Source of the DNA: Topomyia yanbarensis
Lineage: Eukaryota > Arthropoda > Insecta > Diptera > Culicidae
DNA length: 64,000 nucleotides
Direction of reading: 5' to 3'
Assembly: GCF_030247195.1 (NCBI RefSeq)
Contig: NC_080670.1
Span: forward strand, 213,640,546 to 213,704,545
Part shown: positions 1 to 11,175 of the stretch, piece after piece
Position numbering within the stretch: position 1 is the first letter of the stretch
How the letters are laid out: each line of letters begins with the position of its first letter
Translations under genes and position numbers: made by a program
The notes under the pieces: generated by a model
Seen by the model: only the letters and a program-made list of their open reading frames with translations
Databases searched by the model: none
Told to the model about the DNA's origin: nothing

Positions 1-58
1 CATCGTTTCTTCCTATTTTCTTTATTCCTCCTGCCCGACACCAACAACGGTCAAATAG

Positions 59-188
59 GTAAACATCAGCAACACCTGGACACTGCCGCAGGATGGTTTC
101 ACCGTCTTCTATCGCTACTTCCGGGATAAAATATCGTGGTTCGAGGCGGATGCTGTGTGCCAGTTCCATCACGCTAATCTCGTCACAG
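59..188 (+). CDS. Probable internal exon of a C-type lectin-like domain protein (partial)
   Basis: An open frame of 43 codons plus one base runs from a possible acceptor (T-rich tract ending AAATAG at 53-58) to a good donor (CAG|GTGAGT at 186-194). The peptide contains the run WFEADAVCQFHHANLVT, which resembles the start of a C-type lectin fold, where an aromatic-x-x-A-x-x-x-C helix is followed by a small hydrophobic strand. Lectin domains of this kind are extracellular and bind sugars or proteins. The exon is preceded by FYRYFRDKISW, typical of strand one. The gene would read into the window and toward Dsp1, so the two would converge. No later exon with the remaining conserved Cys and WND-type residues was found before 15 kb, so this may be a gene end, a lone fragment, or a gene with a very distant next exon. 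The left boundary is uncertain. Confidence 0.45.
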
Positions 189-1869
189 GTGAGTGTCTTT
201 TCCCTCCCACTCTCTCTCTCTGTCTATCTTTCAAACTTGTTATCTTTGGCGCAACGGTGGCTAGCCTACTACGACCGGGACCACCGGGCTTTGACATTAG
301 GGAATCGGCCCTGTTACGGGTATCTGTCGATTCGAAGTCGTCCATCCATCTCTATAGGGAAAATTGTCGATGCTTCTTCTGCTATGAAAAGTATGCTAAT
401 TTCGGAATTTTATGCAAATTTTACTGGGAAAATAAATAGCTTTCATGAAAGGAGAAGTCTACACAGCTGTTACGACGAAACGAATGAGAAAATGTACCCC
501 TCCGCTGAAGAAAGGAGGAGGATAGTTTTTAGGGGTATTTTCCGATCGATAGTTGAACATACACAGGTTCCAAACCCCCACCAGATCGGGTCAGATGGTT
601 GCTGGAGCGCGCGGGGCTCGGGGAGGGGTAATAAATTTAAATTGAATTTTCAATTCCACACCCTTTTTATGGGAAGGGATGCAGCTGGGAACCATTATGG
701 AATGCAATCGTTGTACGGTTTTTACTGTTATTGTTTCAACAGTTTCATGGCTAGATAGAAAGTAGCGGTATGCAATAAACGGGCTTTTGCTGTACGTGTG
801 AAGTGCCTTCGTGATGGGATTGTGTTAATTAATAATTGTGAGTTGCAACTGAGGTACAGAAAATGCTAGATAATTTTAATCCGTACGTTGCCTAAAGAGT
901 ATAATAACTGATCAAGAAATGACCAAATGAGAAAATAAATCGAGATGGATTAACAGAAATTTTAACGAGGACTTACTAATAACAATTAAACGTCATAATG
1001 CAAACTTTTTCCAGAGACGGCCTTTCCGTCACAATTGCGATTCCTGGCGCAACTGCGTCAAACATTAAATATTAAACAATTTAATTAAATTACTGCGACT
1101 AGTTTGGTTGTTAGGCCTTCCCGCCTCCACGGTTGAACATGACGGGATCAGTAGGCGGCGGTTGAACACCGGGCACAAATTCACATACCTGACTATGCAC
1201 GGCCTACTACAACTCAATTGGGAGATCCGAACTTTCCCCTTTCGGAAGAAGGCTAACACGAACAGCAGTACAATGCCGACACAGCAGGCCGGAAAATGCG
1301 CTGTTTACTGCGTATAAATCAATAATAAATGGAAAGATAGTGCCGTCATATTTGGTGCCACACGTTTTCCGCCGGAATCCGGATGATGTTTGAGGTAAGT
1401 CGGGGGGGAGAGGATGAATGAAAACAATACCGATTGCAATGTTTCCGGGACGGGACGAGGACATTAAGGAACGTATGCGATTTCAAAGTGTTCAGTGTCA
1501 AATATGTCTGTGGTCGAACATTTATAAACCTAAAGGAAACTAAACTACGTTACACTTCGTCGTCGTCGTCGTCGTCTCTTTATTACACGAGTCTCTTTAG
1601 TGAACCAAATCCCAGTTTACAACGGTTAGTATGTGACATTTGCTAACTGATGCGATTACCGTGTGCTGCAATTTGCTGCACTGTTCCAATGTTGCAGACC
1701 AAAGCCAGTGATGCGACTCGGAAACTCACGCAGTAGGCGTTTGGTTATACAGTGGCGTGCAAAATAAATATGACTATCAGGTTTTCGCTGTTTCTCATTT
1801 TTACATTGTATGGAATTCGCTTAAACTTTCAAGATTTTTCAGACTGTCTAATTTACTGAGCCCATCAGC
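189..1869. other. Intronic or intergenic stretch without a recognised gene
   Basis: Reading frames here are short and show no recognisable family. The long frame covering 93-758 only overlaps the lectin-like exon in a different phase and then runs through noncoding sequence. A short (CGT)n run of about 20 bases sits at 1557-1576. Nothing else is supported. Confidence 0.5.
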
Positions 1870-3775
1870 CCTTCGAGCAGTTAATCGAAGAGAAGAATGC
1901 AGCATGGGCGAGAATGCTGCAACACCGCACGAGGGCGAACGAGGCGCGATATAAACAGGCACGGAACAGGCAGAACTCGGTTTTCCGGACCAAAAAGCGC
2001 CAGCAGGAAGACCGAGATCACGAAGCGATGGAGCAGCTGTACCGCGCTAAAGACACACGGAAATTCTACGAGAAGGGGGAATCTTCCCACGGACCAGTGT
2101 GAGGTGATCCAGAGGTGGCGGCAGCACTACGAAGAACACCTGAACGGCGATGCAGCAGACGACGAGGATGGCACGGTAACGCACCTGGGAGCACGCGCGG
2201 AAGACATTACACTACCGGCTCCGGATCTCCAAGAAATCCAGGAGGAGATCAGCCGGCTCAAAAATAATAAAGCCGCAGGGGTTGACCAAATACCAAGCGA
2301 GCTACTAAAACACGGTGGTGAGCCACTGGCTAAAGCGCTGCACTGGGTGATTACCAAGATTTGGGAGGAGGAGATTTTACCGGAGGAGTGGATGGAAGGT
2401 GTCGTGTGTCCTATCTACAAAAAGGGCGACAAGCTGGATTGCTGTAATTACCGAGCAATCACCCTGCTGAACGCCGCCTACAAGGTACTCTCCCAAATAC
2501 TATGCCGCCGACTATCACCAATTGCAAGAGAGTTCGTGGGGCAGTACCAGACGGGTTTCATGAGCGAACGATCTACCACGGGCCAGGTGTTCGCTCTTCG
2601 TCAAGTACTGCAGAAATGCCGCGAGTACAATGTGCCCACACATCATTTGTTCATCGACTTCAAAGCCGCATACGACACTATCGATCGAGATCAGCTATGG
2701 CAGATTATGCACGAGTACGGATTCCCGGACAAACTGACGCGATTAGTGAAGGCGACGATGGATCGGGTGATGTGCGTAGTACGTGTCTCGGGGACGCTCT
2801 CGAGTCCCTTCGAATCACGCAGAGGGTTACGGCAAGGTGATGGTCTCTCGTGTCTGTTATTCAACATCGCGCTGGAAGGTGTAATAAGAAGAGCAGGGAT
2901 CGACACGAGTGGTACGATTTTCACAAAGTCCGTTTAGCTACTTGGCTTCGCCGATGACGTTGATATTATTGCACGAAACTTTGAGAAGATGGAGGAAGCC
3001 TACATCAGACTGAAAAGAGAAGCCAAGCGCGTCGGATTTGCCATCAACACGTCGAAGACAAAGTACATGATAGGAAGAGGCTCACGAGAAGAGAATGAGA
3101 ACCGCCCGCTTCGAGTTTGCATCGGTGGCGACGAAATCGAGGCGGTTGAAGAGTTCGTGTACTTGGGCTCACTGGTGACTGCCGACAATGATACCAGCAG
3201 AGAGATTCGTAGACGCATCGTGGCAGGAAATCGTGCTTACTTTGGCCTCCGCAAGACACTTCGGTCGAACAGAGTTCGCCGTCGTACGAAGTTGACCATC
3301 TACAAGACGCTGATTAGACCGGTAGTTCTCTACGGGCACGAGACCTGGACCATGCTCGTGGAGGACCAACGCGCACTTGGTGTCTTCGAACGGAAAGTGC
3401 TGCGTACCATCTACGGTGGAGAGCAGATGGAAGACGGCACATGGAGACGGCGAATGAACCATGAGTTGCATCAGCTGTTGGGGGAGCCGCCCATCTGTCA
3501 TACCGCGAAAATCGGACGACTACGGTGGGCCGGGCACGTAGCCAGAATGTCGGACAATAGCCCGGTGAAAACGGTTCTCAATTGCAATCCGACCGGTACA
3601 AGAAGACGTGGCGCGCAGCGAGCACGATGGATCGACCAGGTGGAAGACAATCTGCGGACCCTTCACAGACTGCGTGGCTGGCGACGCGCGGCCATGGACC
3701 GAGCGGAATGGAGGAATCTTTTGTATACGGCACAGGCCACTTCGGCCTTAATCTGTTAATAAATAAATAAAAATC
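1870..3775 (+). mobile_element. 5'-truncated non-LTR retrotransposon (RTE-like) with reverse transcriptase, one nonsense codon
   Basis: The element encodes the pre-RT linker and most of ORF2, but lacks the endonuclease domain. From about 2240 the frame shows the RT blocks in order: KAAGVDQIPSELLKHGG, the KKGDxxxCxNYRAITLL fingers block, the LFIDFKAAYDTIDR catalytic block, GLRQGDGLSCLLFNIAL, then the FADD palm motif (2947-2958). After the thumb it continues into a conserved tail with RLRWAGHVARM and a basic RRRGAQRARW stretch. The frame is broken twice. A shift near 2085-2100, probably an internal deletion, separates the first part (1914-2102) from the rest, and a TAG lies at 2935-2937, four codons before FADD. 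It ends in an ATAA-type tail near 3757-3772. RT clade assignment to RTE is from overall style and is not certain; jockey or R1 are alternatives. Confidence 0.88.
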
Positions 3776-4034
3776 AGTTCCCTTGTGCCATTTAGTACCG
3801 CTTCATCGTTTTGTTCCCAAGTTGTGCACAAACTACTCGGTCTAGTTCCCGATGATGGACTTAGTCTACTTCGACGGAGCGTTCCCCAGCAAGAGACATT
3901 CTCCCGAAACCGAGTCAACCAACCAGGTGCCGAGGTGCAGTCAATTCGACGATTCCAGTGGAGCATAGCGTCCGGTACGCTGGTGCCCCGGCAACCCGCG
4001 ACTGGTGGCGTCTTGTCGCGGTCTACTCAGCCTA
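3776..4034. other. Unassigned sequence before the gap
   Basis: This GC-richer stretch stays open on the plus strand from 3785 into the gap and reads like low-complexity retroelement coding sequence (proline, arginine and serine rich). I cannot assign a family. It could be a truncated element whose remainder lies in the unsequenced gap. Confidence 0.35.
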
Positions 4035-4534
4035 NNNNNNNNNNNNNNNNNNNNNNNNNNNNNNNNNNNNNNNNNNNNNNNNNNNNNNNNNNNNNNNNNN
4101 NNNNNNNNNNNNNNNNNNNNNNNNNNNNNNNNNNNNNNNNNNNNNNNNNNNNNNNNNNNNNNNNNNNNNNNNNNNNNNNNNNNNNNNNNNNNNNNNNNNN
4201 NNNNNNNNNNNNNNNNNNNNNNNNNNNNNNNNNNNNNNNNNNNNNNNNNNNNNNNNNNNNNNNNNNNNNNNNNNNNNNNNNNNNNNNNNNNNNNNNNNNN
4301 NNNNNNNNNNNNNNNNNNNNNNNNNNNNNNNNNNNNNNNNNNNNNNNNNNNNNNNNNNNNNNNNNNNNNNNNNNNNNNNNNNNNNNNNNNNNNNNNNNNN
4401 NNNNNNNNNNNNNNNNNNNNNNNNNNNNNNNNNNNNNNNNNNNNNNNNNNNNNNNNNNNNNNNNNNNNNNNNNNNNNNNNNNNNNNNNNNNNNNNNNNNN
4501 NNNNNNNNNNNNNNNNNNNNNNNNNNNNNNNNNN
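4035..4534. other. Assembly gap of exactly 500 N
   Basis: All bases are N. The round length suggests a placeholder gap, so the true size is unknown. Translations that cross it are meaningless. Confidence 0.99.
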
Positions 4535-4705
4535 ACGGCTTCAAAACCAAAACAAAAAACATATGTTGAAGTAAACGGCGCAAAGCAAAGGACTTAAAAG
4601 CCAAATCAAAAATTTTGTTTTGATATGGTTTTCAAGTCCTTTGCTTTGCGCCGTTTACTTCACATGGTTGTTTTGTTTTGGCTTTTGAGCCGTAAACTTG
4701 AGTCC
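4535..4705. repeat. Foldback repeat cut by the gap
   Basis: Two arms of about 75 bases are reverse complements: the left arm carries gtaaacggcgcaaagcaaag (4570-4589) and the right arm carries its complement at 4637-4657. The arms meet near 4607-4620 around an AAAATTTTG core. The outer left end lies in the gap, which may explain why assembly failed here. A diverged single-arm relative lies at 6040-6145. Confidence 0.75.
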
Positions 4706-5091
4706 TTGACTGACTTTCAAATAAAACGTAAGCGCGTTTGAGCCCTTTAGTTTAAACCACTTATTGGTAGATCCCAGTGACAAAGTTGTTTGAAATAGCT
4801 GAATTTATTTACAATTTAACGATAAAACAGTTCTACTTTCGAATAAAACATTTAATACTAGATTTTGGACGCTACCCAAAATGGTCAGTAACGATATGCT
4901 TTCTGATTTTTCGTGCCATTAAAAAATAATCCAATTGTAATTTGAAATTTATTAAGCGAACGAGAGTCTGGTGGATGAACTATTTGTCAGGAGCAGGACA
5001 AGGAGAGATGTTATGGAAAGTTTTACATTAAAAAATTAATTACAAACTAGAGAATCGGTTAACGAGAAAATATAATCATAAAATTCTTACA

Positions 5092-5430
5092 CTATCCCGC
5101 TAGGTGATTCCCTATTTCATCACAAAACTCCTTCAACTCTTCGTTGGATTTATATTCCACGGCTAATATCGCTTTGCCGACCGCAGTAATTTCCATTACT
5201 GTTTCGCCAGCACTTGAACTACGAGTTTTCCGTACCAAATTGATGCTGCAACCAAAAATGTATTCCTCGCGAAGTACACCAATTTTGCCTTTCTTCCGGC
5301 GGGAATCAACACAAATCAGTTCCGGTTCCAAATCCCGATTGGTTATTAGCAGTCGCGCACATATGGCATCTCCTACGTTAACATCCAGGCGGCTCCTCGA
5401 TGGCGCCCTCGAAAGCCATGGTATTGTAGA
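5092..5430 (-). pseudogene. Pseudogene of exosome component Rrp40 (EXOSC3-like)
   Basis: The minus-strand frame 5389-5092 reads through VNVGDAICARLLITNRDLEP and ELICVDSRRKKGKIGVL. This is the S1-like RNA-binding region of Rrp40, a cap subunit of the nuclear and cytoplasmic RNA exosome. It ends in VGKAILAVEYKSNEELKEF and a stop, matching the family C-terminus. An upstream MAFEGA segment near 5405-5422 fits the same gene, but in a shifted frame. The KH segment with the GMNGRIW-type motif is missing between SINLVRK and the C-terminus, so there is an internal deletion. The frameshift, the deletion and the lack of an N-terminus show a dead copy. It lies on the same strand as, and just downstream of, the TM2D2 pseudogene. 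Assignment is from remembered family features. Confidence 0.75.
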
Positions 5431-5587
5431 AACATATCATCCATTCCCATAGTCGATCAGTCTGTTTCCTCTATTCAATTGTCACACTATAACTAAAATG
5501 AAATTCAACCAATCAACACCCATTCCGTTGAAGATAAACCCGTAAGCCACTTACCTCTCCCTACGCTACACCTCCAGTTCCAGTTAC

Positions 5588-5995
5588 TCCCATCCCCGGG
5601 CAGCAGATTGTTCGTTATTAATAGCACGATATCGACAATCCACCAGATTCCGACGCCTCCCAGCGTGAGCAATTTTTCGACGGCGATACCGATCTGACCG
5701 AGACAGAATCACTAAATGCCCAGAAATTCCAACAGTATACTGTACAACAGTGTGGTCACGAAGAAAATGGTCCGGGTACTTGACGCAGGGAAACCCGTCC
5801 CGCATAAACTCCCGCGGTTCGGCACATTCGATATTGTCGAGCACTACGTACTAAACTCTGGTGGTCTCCACGGCATCGTAATAGACACCGTCAAAATTCA
5901 CAAACCCGTGGCCCAGTTATTCTTTGACTGTACGGTTTCACTTGTGATCCACCGGGCGATTTGGGCCGTTTCCACAATCAGAATGCTCGTAATCA
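5588..5995 (-). pseudogene. Pseudogene of a TM2 domain protein (TM2D2 / amaretto-like)
   Basis: The minus strand encodes, across two frames, the whole second half of a TM2D2-type membrane protein. First comes VNFDGVYYDAVETTRV and NIECAEPREFMRDGFPCVKY. After a one-base insertion near 5765-5775 the TM2 domain follows: TTLLYSILL, then [25 protein letters not shown] and the closing [12 protein letters not shown]2D2 is a two-pass membrane protein linked in flies to Notch signalling. Defects include several in-frame stops upstream of the TM2 domain and two adjacent stops (TAG TGA) where the conserved DR of the DRF motif should be. The predicted signal-peptide end near 6000 is not recognisable. A GTAAGT-like site follows the coding end, so this looks like duplicated genomic DNA and not clearly a processed copy. 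Confidence 0.82.
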
Positions 5996-6034
5996 GAAGC
6001 AAGAACAAGCAAATTTTTTATAACTTTTGCACCG

Positions 6035-6150
6035 TTAACTTGCGGCTCAAAAACCAAAACAAAACAAACAAGTCAAGTAAACGGCGCAAGGCAAGGACTT
6101 GAAAGCCAAAACAAAACTAATGCATTGATGTAAACGGCGTGGAGCAAACG
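6035..6150. repeat. Diverged copy of the 4535-4705 foldback arm
   Basis: The stretch contains gtaaacggcgcaaggcaagg (6077-6096), flanked by A- and C-rich sequence reading ggctcaaaaaccaaaacaaa, matching the left arm at 4535-4610. A second partial copy of the core (gtaaacggcgtggagcaa) follows at 6131. Confidence 0.65.
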
Positions 6151-7192
6151 GCCGATAATCCACCAGGGATGCCAGTAGTGCGCAAAAAGGACGTAAATTG
6201 CATTTTGTTAAAAAAAAGTGGTGATTATGTAATGTTTTGCTTCTATTTTGTATTTTGACGTGAAATAATAATGTTTTATCTACCAAATAGCGATATTTTT
6301 TCATTAGGCATAATAGACCACTTTAATTAATGAATAAAAAAAGATATGCTAAACTTCATTCCCATTTTTCTCGGTTTGACATCATTGGCTTTACGGCCCT
6401 AATCATATGTTAGTCGAGAAATAACCGTTCAACAGACGCCCATTGTTGGACGATTTTGAAACATTTTTTTTGGCTTCTCAGTGGGTAGGGATGAATAGAA
6501 TTCATGCAGGAGCTTTCCCAGTATAAGAATAGGCGATTAGATGGATTCAAACAGATTGTAGCGAGCGGTAGGCTATAGAAACTTTGTTCTAGACTCCTAA
6601 CTTGCCGTTTACTGCAAACATAGTTTAGGTTACATAAAAAAATTTCACAGATCATTCACAGCCAAAGAAGTGTTTACTCCAAACGATTTTAAAGGGCAAA
6701 AAGTTATTTTATCATCACGAAATAATGCGGCATTATTTTTTTTTATTGGAAATTGAATATGTCGCTAAATCGCTTTTCGTTTCAAATAACGCCGGAATGC
6801 TCCATGATTCTGATCCGTGGTCGAACAATTGAACCGGGAAATGCCACACCGAATGTTGAAAATCTTCTATGCCAAATTCAACAACTTTTTTCATTTGTTG
6901 AATCGACCCAAAAAATCGACCGTTCGACTGTGTGCCAAAACCACGTCGATCGAATGAATGATGAACCAGTTCGGATACTGGGAGTGAATCGTGGAAATCA
7001 ACGCCAGCCTGTATGTGCTAAGGCTGACCATGGAACAAAAGTGCTTGATATTAGTGACCTGCCCGTTACCTCTATTACTCCTGAAGCACCACCCGCCCAA
7101 ATAGGGATCTTTAATTTGGAAAAATTGTGTCAATTTTTCATATGAATTGATAGCGGGTGTCCTTACGAGTACACTCATATCATTTTTAAACC
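6151..7192. other. Unassigned stretch with one modest open frame
   Basis: A plus-strand frame of 130 codons (6753-7145) has no recognisable motif and an unremarkable composition. Other frames are short. There is no sign of splice-framed coding or of a known transposon. Confidence 0.4.
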
Positions 7193-7452
7193 TTAATTGG
7201 TCGGTGTTAAGTCAGACCGGACTAAGTCGCAAAACATCAAAAAATGAGATAATGGTAGCACTGGATAAAGAATTTCGTCAGCTACATTCAACTTTTGGCA
7301 GATTTGAAATATGTAACCATAAACAAGAATTATGGCAAAAAATAATTTCCAATTATAACGTAGAGGATGCTGCGATTCAAAATTTAAACTCGTTTTTCTC
7401 GAAATCAATATTTTGTCACTTAGTCCGGTCTGACTTAAAACCGACCAATTAT
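7193..7452. mobile_element. MITE with about 35-bp terminal inverted repeats
   Basis: The ends read taattggtcggtgttaagtc (7194-7213) and its near complement at 7432-7451. They continue inward as gaccggactaagt on the left and acttagtccggtc on the right. The interior of about 190 bases codes for nothing known. The ends are consistent with a TA or TTA/TAA target, so Tc1/mariner or PIF-Harbinger type mobilisation is possible. I could not separate these. Confidence 0.8.
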
Positions 7453-7904
7453 TCTTTTCTGATTTTTAAATTTAAAAAAAACCAAATTTAATTCAGCCAA
7501 TAAACTGACAGTTGTCCTACTAAATGACGTATCTGCAAATGTCTCGTTCGCCTCATTGTTAACCGGGAGAGCACCCACCACAGCGTGATCTGGTACTTTT
7601 GCAATCCGCTAGCAGCCTGCCATCCCAAACCATGGTAGATCTGATGAGGCAACCTATGGAGTCGTGCAAGTCGCATGGGTTTGGATGTGTTATTGTCCTA
7701 AAAGGAAACAAATTAAAAAATGTTTTTTCGATAGTTTCGGGCTTAAAAATAGAAAAAGGATTGAGATATTAACACACGGCACCAATATGCATCAGAAAAT
7801 GCCTTAACCCGCACACCCCTAAAGATCCCTATTCTGGTTATACTTGTCTGCTTTTCATCTTATATGATCACTGATAGCGACGTTCAGAAAATCTTTTTCG
7901 CTTT
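7453..7904. other. Unassigned stretch
   Basis: Short frames on both strands (for example minus 7676-7488) show no recognised family. The stretch may be a worn 5' part of the LINE that starts near 7905. Confidence 0.3.
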
Positions 7905-9645
7905 TTGAATGTTGAAGTCACCACAGATATCGTGCGTTTAGTGCCAAAAGGTAAGGACACGACAAATGTGTCCTTCGTGTCGTTCAAAATTGGCTTTGAT
8001 CCAGTACTGGAACAGATAGCACTTACTCCGTCTACTTAGCCTGAGGGCCTACTGTTTGGAGAACTTATCGACATGTCAACAAAACCCAATCGTGAACCCG
8101 GACAAAACCGACTCCAAGTTTCAGGTGGACGTAAACATGCTGAGAATTATTTTGGAAAGCCCAATGGTGACAAAGTAGCTGATGCGAAATAGTACACGTT
8201 ATATCGCTGATTCCCAAATTCATTTCTTGTGCTACATGCCCCCGCTACAAAGAAGCATAATTTCGGCATGGTCGTTCCGAACTCCCGAGTATTTTGCTTT
8301 AAATGACGATCCGCTCCCTGAAATCCTTCTGATTTCTAGCATGCCATCGAGTACATCACGTCCTTGCAATATGTCGGCCACTTAACGCATGGCGCTGACG
8401 GTTTGCGGTTGTACTACCAGAATGTCAGAGGGATGAGGACGAAAATCGAAGACTTGTACTTGGCTGCTGTTACTTCTGGACGGAATGGCTTTTCTCGGAC
8501 TAAATCAAGTAAGCACGATTTCCAACCATCAATCTCGTTTTCTTGACTTTGTCTTCGTCCGTGAGAATGCGTTGCCTGAGTGCTCTGTGAGTGAAGCTTC
8601 CAGTTTGATCGATCCTTTGGATAACTATCGTCTCGCTTTAGAAGCTTTAGTTGTGAATCATCGTAATTTTCCCAGAACTCATTTAGTAGCACTGCTGATC
8701 GACTGCAGTGTACTACTTGATCAAATGGATGTAGATGCTGTGGTCGATCTCTTTTGCCAATACGAAGAGGAAGAAAACGGGTATTCCGTCTAGGACGGTC
8801 TGCAATGACGAGGTAACGACTACGACGGCGGCAAAATGCTCCCTATATGCCAGCTACTTTTCGAGTGTCTCCATGACTGATGCGCCATCTGCCATCGAGC
8901 TCGAAAACGCAGCCCGTGATTTTCCCGTTGGTGCGATGTATATGGATGTTTTCACCACTACAGAACAATCGGTTATCTCTGCAATACGGAAAACGAAATC
9001 GTCTTATACTCCTGAACCAAGTGTTATGCCTTTAGTTGTTCTGAAAAAATGTTCCGATATTTTAGCGATCCCACTGAGGCACCTTTTCAATGTGTCGCTT
9101 CGGCAGCAAAAATTTCCAGATGATTTTAAGTGTTCAGTTGTTTCTGGTACACAAGAAAAGTGAAAAAACAGCATCGAGAACTACCAGGGAAACACTTCGC
9201 TAAGAGTCGAGTCAAAAATCTTCGAATCGCTTATCAATGAGGTGCTGTATTTGCCTAGCAAACATTACAAAAGCACTTTTCAGCACGAATTCTTCCCTGG
9301 TCGATCGGTTGAAATGAATTTAGTTAGCTTCACATCGTTTTGCAAAGAAACAATATCCAAGAAACTCCAGGTGGACTTGTACCACGAGATTCTGCCACTA
9401 GCTTCGTTCCTACCTTGTTACACAGCGAGGTCGTCGTGCAAATTGGTGACAACGTGTCTGAGCCCTTTTCTAATAATTCCGGAGTTCCTCAAGGTAGTAC
9501 ACTAGTTCCGTTACTATTCACATTGCTCATGAATCATGCGGTCTTTGTTCAAATGCGTGGAGGGAAACTGTTTTTCGCCGATGACAAAAATATTTCTTGT
9601 CATGTCGCACAAACCTCTGTGATCCACTATCCACTGTAAATTTGA
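7905..9645 (+). mobile_element. Decayed non-LTR retrotransposon (CR1/jockey-like), ORF1 end plus ORF2
   Basis: In order along the plus strand are an ORF1 C-terminal block (RLVPKGKDTTNVSFVSFKIG, from about 7935), the start of an apurinic endonuclease domain (LRLYYQNVRGMRTKIEDLYL, from about 8405), an endonuclease C-terminal part (8490-8650), the RT N-terminal region (8820-9160) and the palm (GVPQGSTLVPLLF at about 9481 and FADD at about 9575-9586). The frame changes many times and a large part of the endonuclease is deleted, so it is a dead copy. Clade is inferred from the GVPQGS and FADD style and the YYQNVRG start. Confidence 0.82.
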
Positions 9646-10268
9646 TCCTTCAAAAGGAGAGCATCGTATCTTTCGTTTCGTAGATCTTCCACTTGCTATC
9701 AAGAAATGTGCCACCTCACCTAAAGTTATTACTATCATGATTTTCTTCCATTACGTAACATGGTAAATTGACCTTTTCCAACATCTAATCATTAAGTACT
9801 ATAAAGTACATTAGGTACCGCGAAGATTCCAAAAACTACGTGTCAAATTCATTGTACTTGAATTGCTGAAACGATTTTAAGTACAGCACCTTCGTACTTT
9901 AAATACGCAAAATATTTTAATTACCATTAACATGAACTTTAAATACTTTAAGTACTGATAATCTTTTCTTAAATCCACATTGCAACTTTTCTGCCATGCA
10001 CCACCGGGCCGTGCGTTGAGTTACGCGCCCATCTAGTTTGCATCAGTGCGAGTGAGAAAACGTTTTGACGTTTATTTTTGTTTTGATCGCACTCGTGTGT
10101 ATCCCATATAGCAAGAACTCGACGAAATGCTAGATTATCCCAAGATAGACAATACGTACACATCGATATTAATTACATTTAATACCTTATTAAGTACAAC
10201 AGCAGAATTTTTAAATACTTTCATTATTTACTTTAATTATATTCAAAATACGCTGGTATTTTCAATAC
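9646..10268. repeat. AT-rich stretch rich in aagtac / gtactt words
   Basis: Between about 9790 and 9960, and again at 10140-10265, the words aagtac, gtactt and taaatac recur on both strands. This gives partial inverted symmetry around a more complex core (9975-10130). It looks like a worn foldback or MITE, but no clear ends or duplication were found. Confidence 0.4.
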
Positions 10269-10269
10269 G

Positions 10270-10900
10270 ACGCACTCAAACCAGCCTAGTGCTTGCCCCT
10301 CGGGCTGTCTATTCCATGCAAGAGGGCCGGTTTTGATGTGACGAGGAATGGTGAAGTTACGAGCCCGTTCCAGTGGTCCCGCTTGCAGGTATTGTTGAAG
10401 ATACTCAGGCAGAGTTCCCATGTACCCCTAGTCGCATGAAGCTGATGATTCGGTTCTGGTAATTTGTTTCAAGCTCGTGACCAAGGACCCTGTTTCGTAC
10501 AGCTGCAGTTAAAACTCGTCGACGAATGCTGAAGACGAACCTTACCGCGGCCTTGAAGCAAATGTGTTTAGCTGTTCCTTATACACAGTAGATAGGCTAG
10601 GGTGGTGGTAGACGACGTCACAATAAGTGAAAAATGGAATCAGTACTGCTTGGACGAGTCTCATCCGTGTGGTAGTAGATAATACTGTAGTAAATTTCCG
10701 GAAAGTGTGCAGCGTTCCAAAACCTTTGCTGTGACACTGTTAACATGATCTGACCGTCGTAGATTCTTGTCCATAAGTAAACCAAGCTTGACAACTTTTT
10801 CGGCTGAAAATGATGTTAAAGACATTTTACAAGCGAGCCACAACATGCCCAACCATGTATCTGACATGAGAAAATATAAAAATACGTTTTTCAACAGACT
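10270..10900 (-). mobile_element. LINE reverse transcriptase C-terminal relic
   Basis: On the minus strand, 10830-10690 reads VVKLGLLMDKNLRRSDHVNS, the block after the RT palm in CR1/jockey elements (K-L-G-L/V-L/M-x-D-x-x-L-x-x-x-x-H). Near 10410-10260 the tail ARNFTIPRHIKTGPLAWNRQ follows, which resembles the typical end of such ORF2 proteins. Frame changes between the pieces show decay. The orientation is opposite to the neighbouring LINE at 7905-9645. Confidence 0.65.
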
Positions 10901-11175
10901 AACCTTCCCGGTGTGCCACGAAACTGCTACTTAAGGAAACATTTTCCTATACAATCAACCCGAGCTTTTGGCGGAATGCCATCTGTAGCTCTTATTTTGT
11001 GCGAAAATATCACCTCTCTTCACTTATTTTTCTTCTCATTTCCATTGCACTTTTTCAAATGCACTTTAATCACATACCACTGAAAAAAACACCCGCTAAA
11101 CTTTAATCGTTTAGTAACAAAACTTCAAATTTTCTGCCACTGTGCAGATGACCGAAATCAAGTGCCCGAAAATTC

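Noticed and set aside
93..758. 221-codon plus-strand frame
   Set aside because: It overlaps the lectin-like exon in another phase and continues through its donor into noncoding sequence. No family features.
3785..4604. Several 190-270 codon frames across 4035-4534
   Set aside because: They exist only because N positions cannot form stops.
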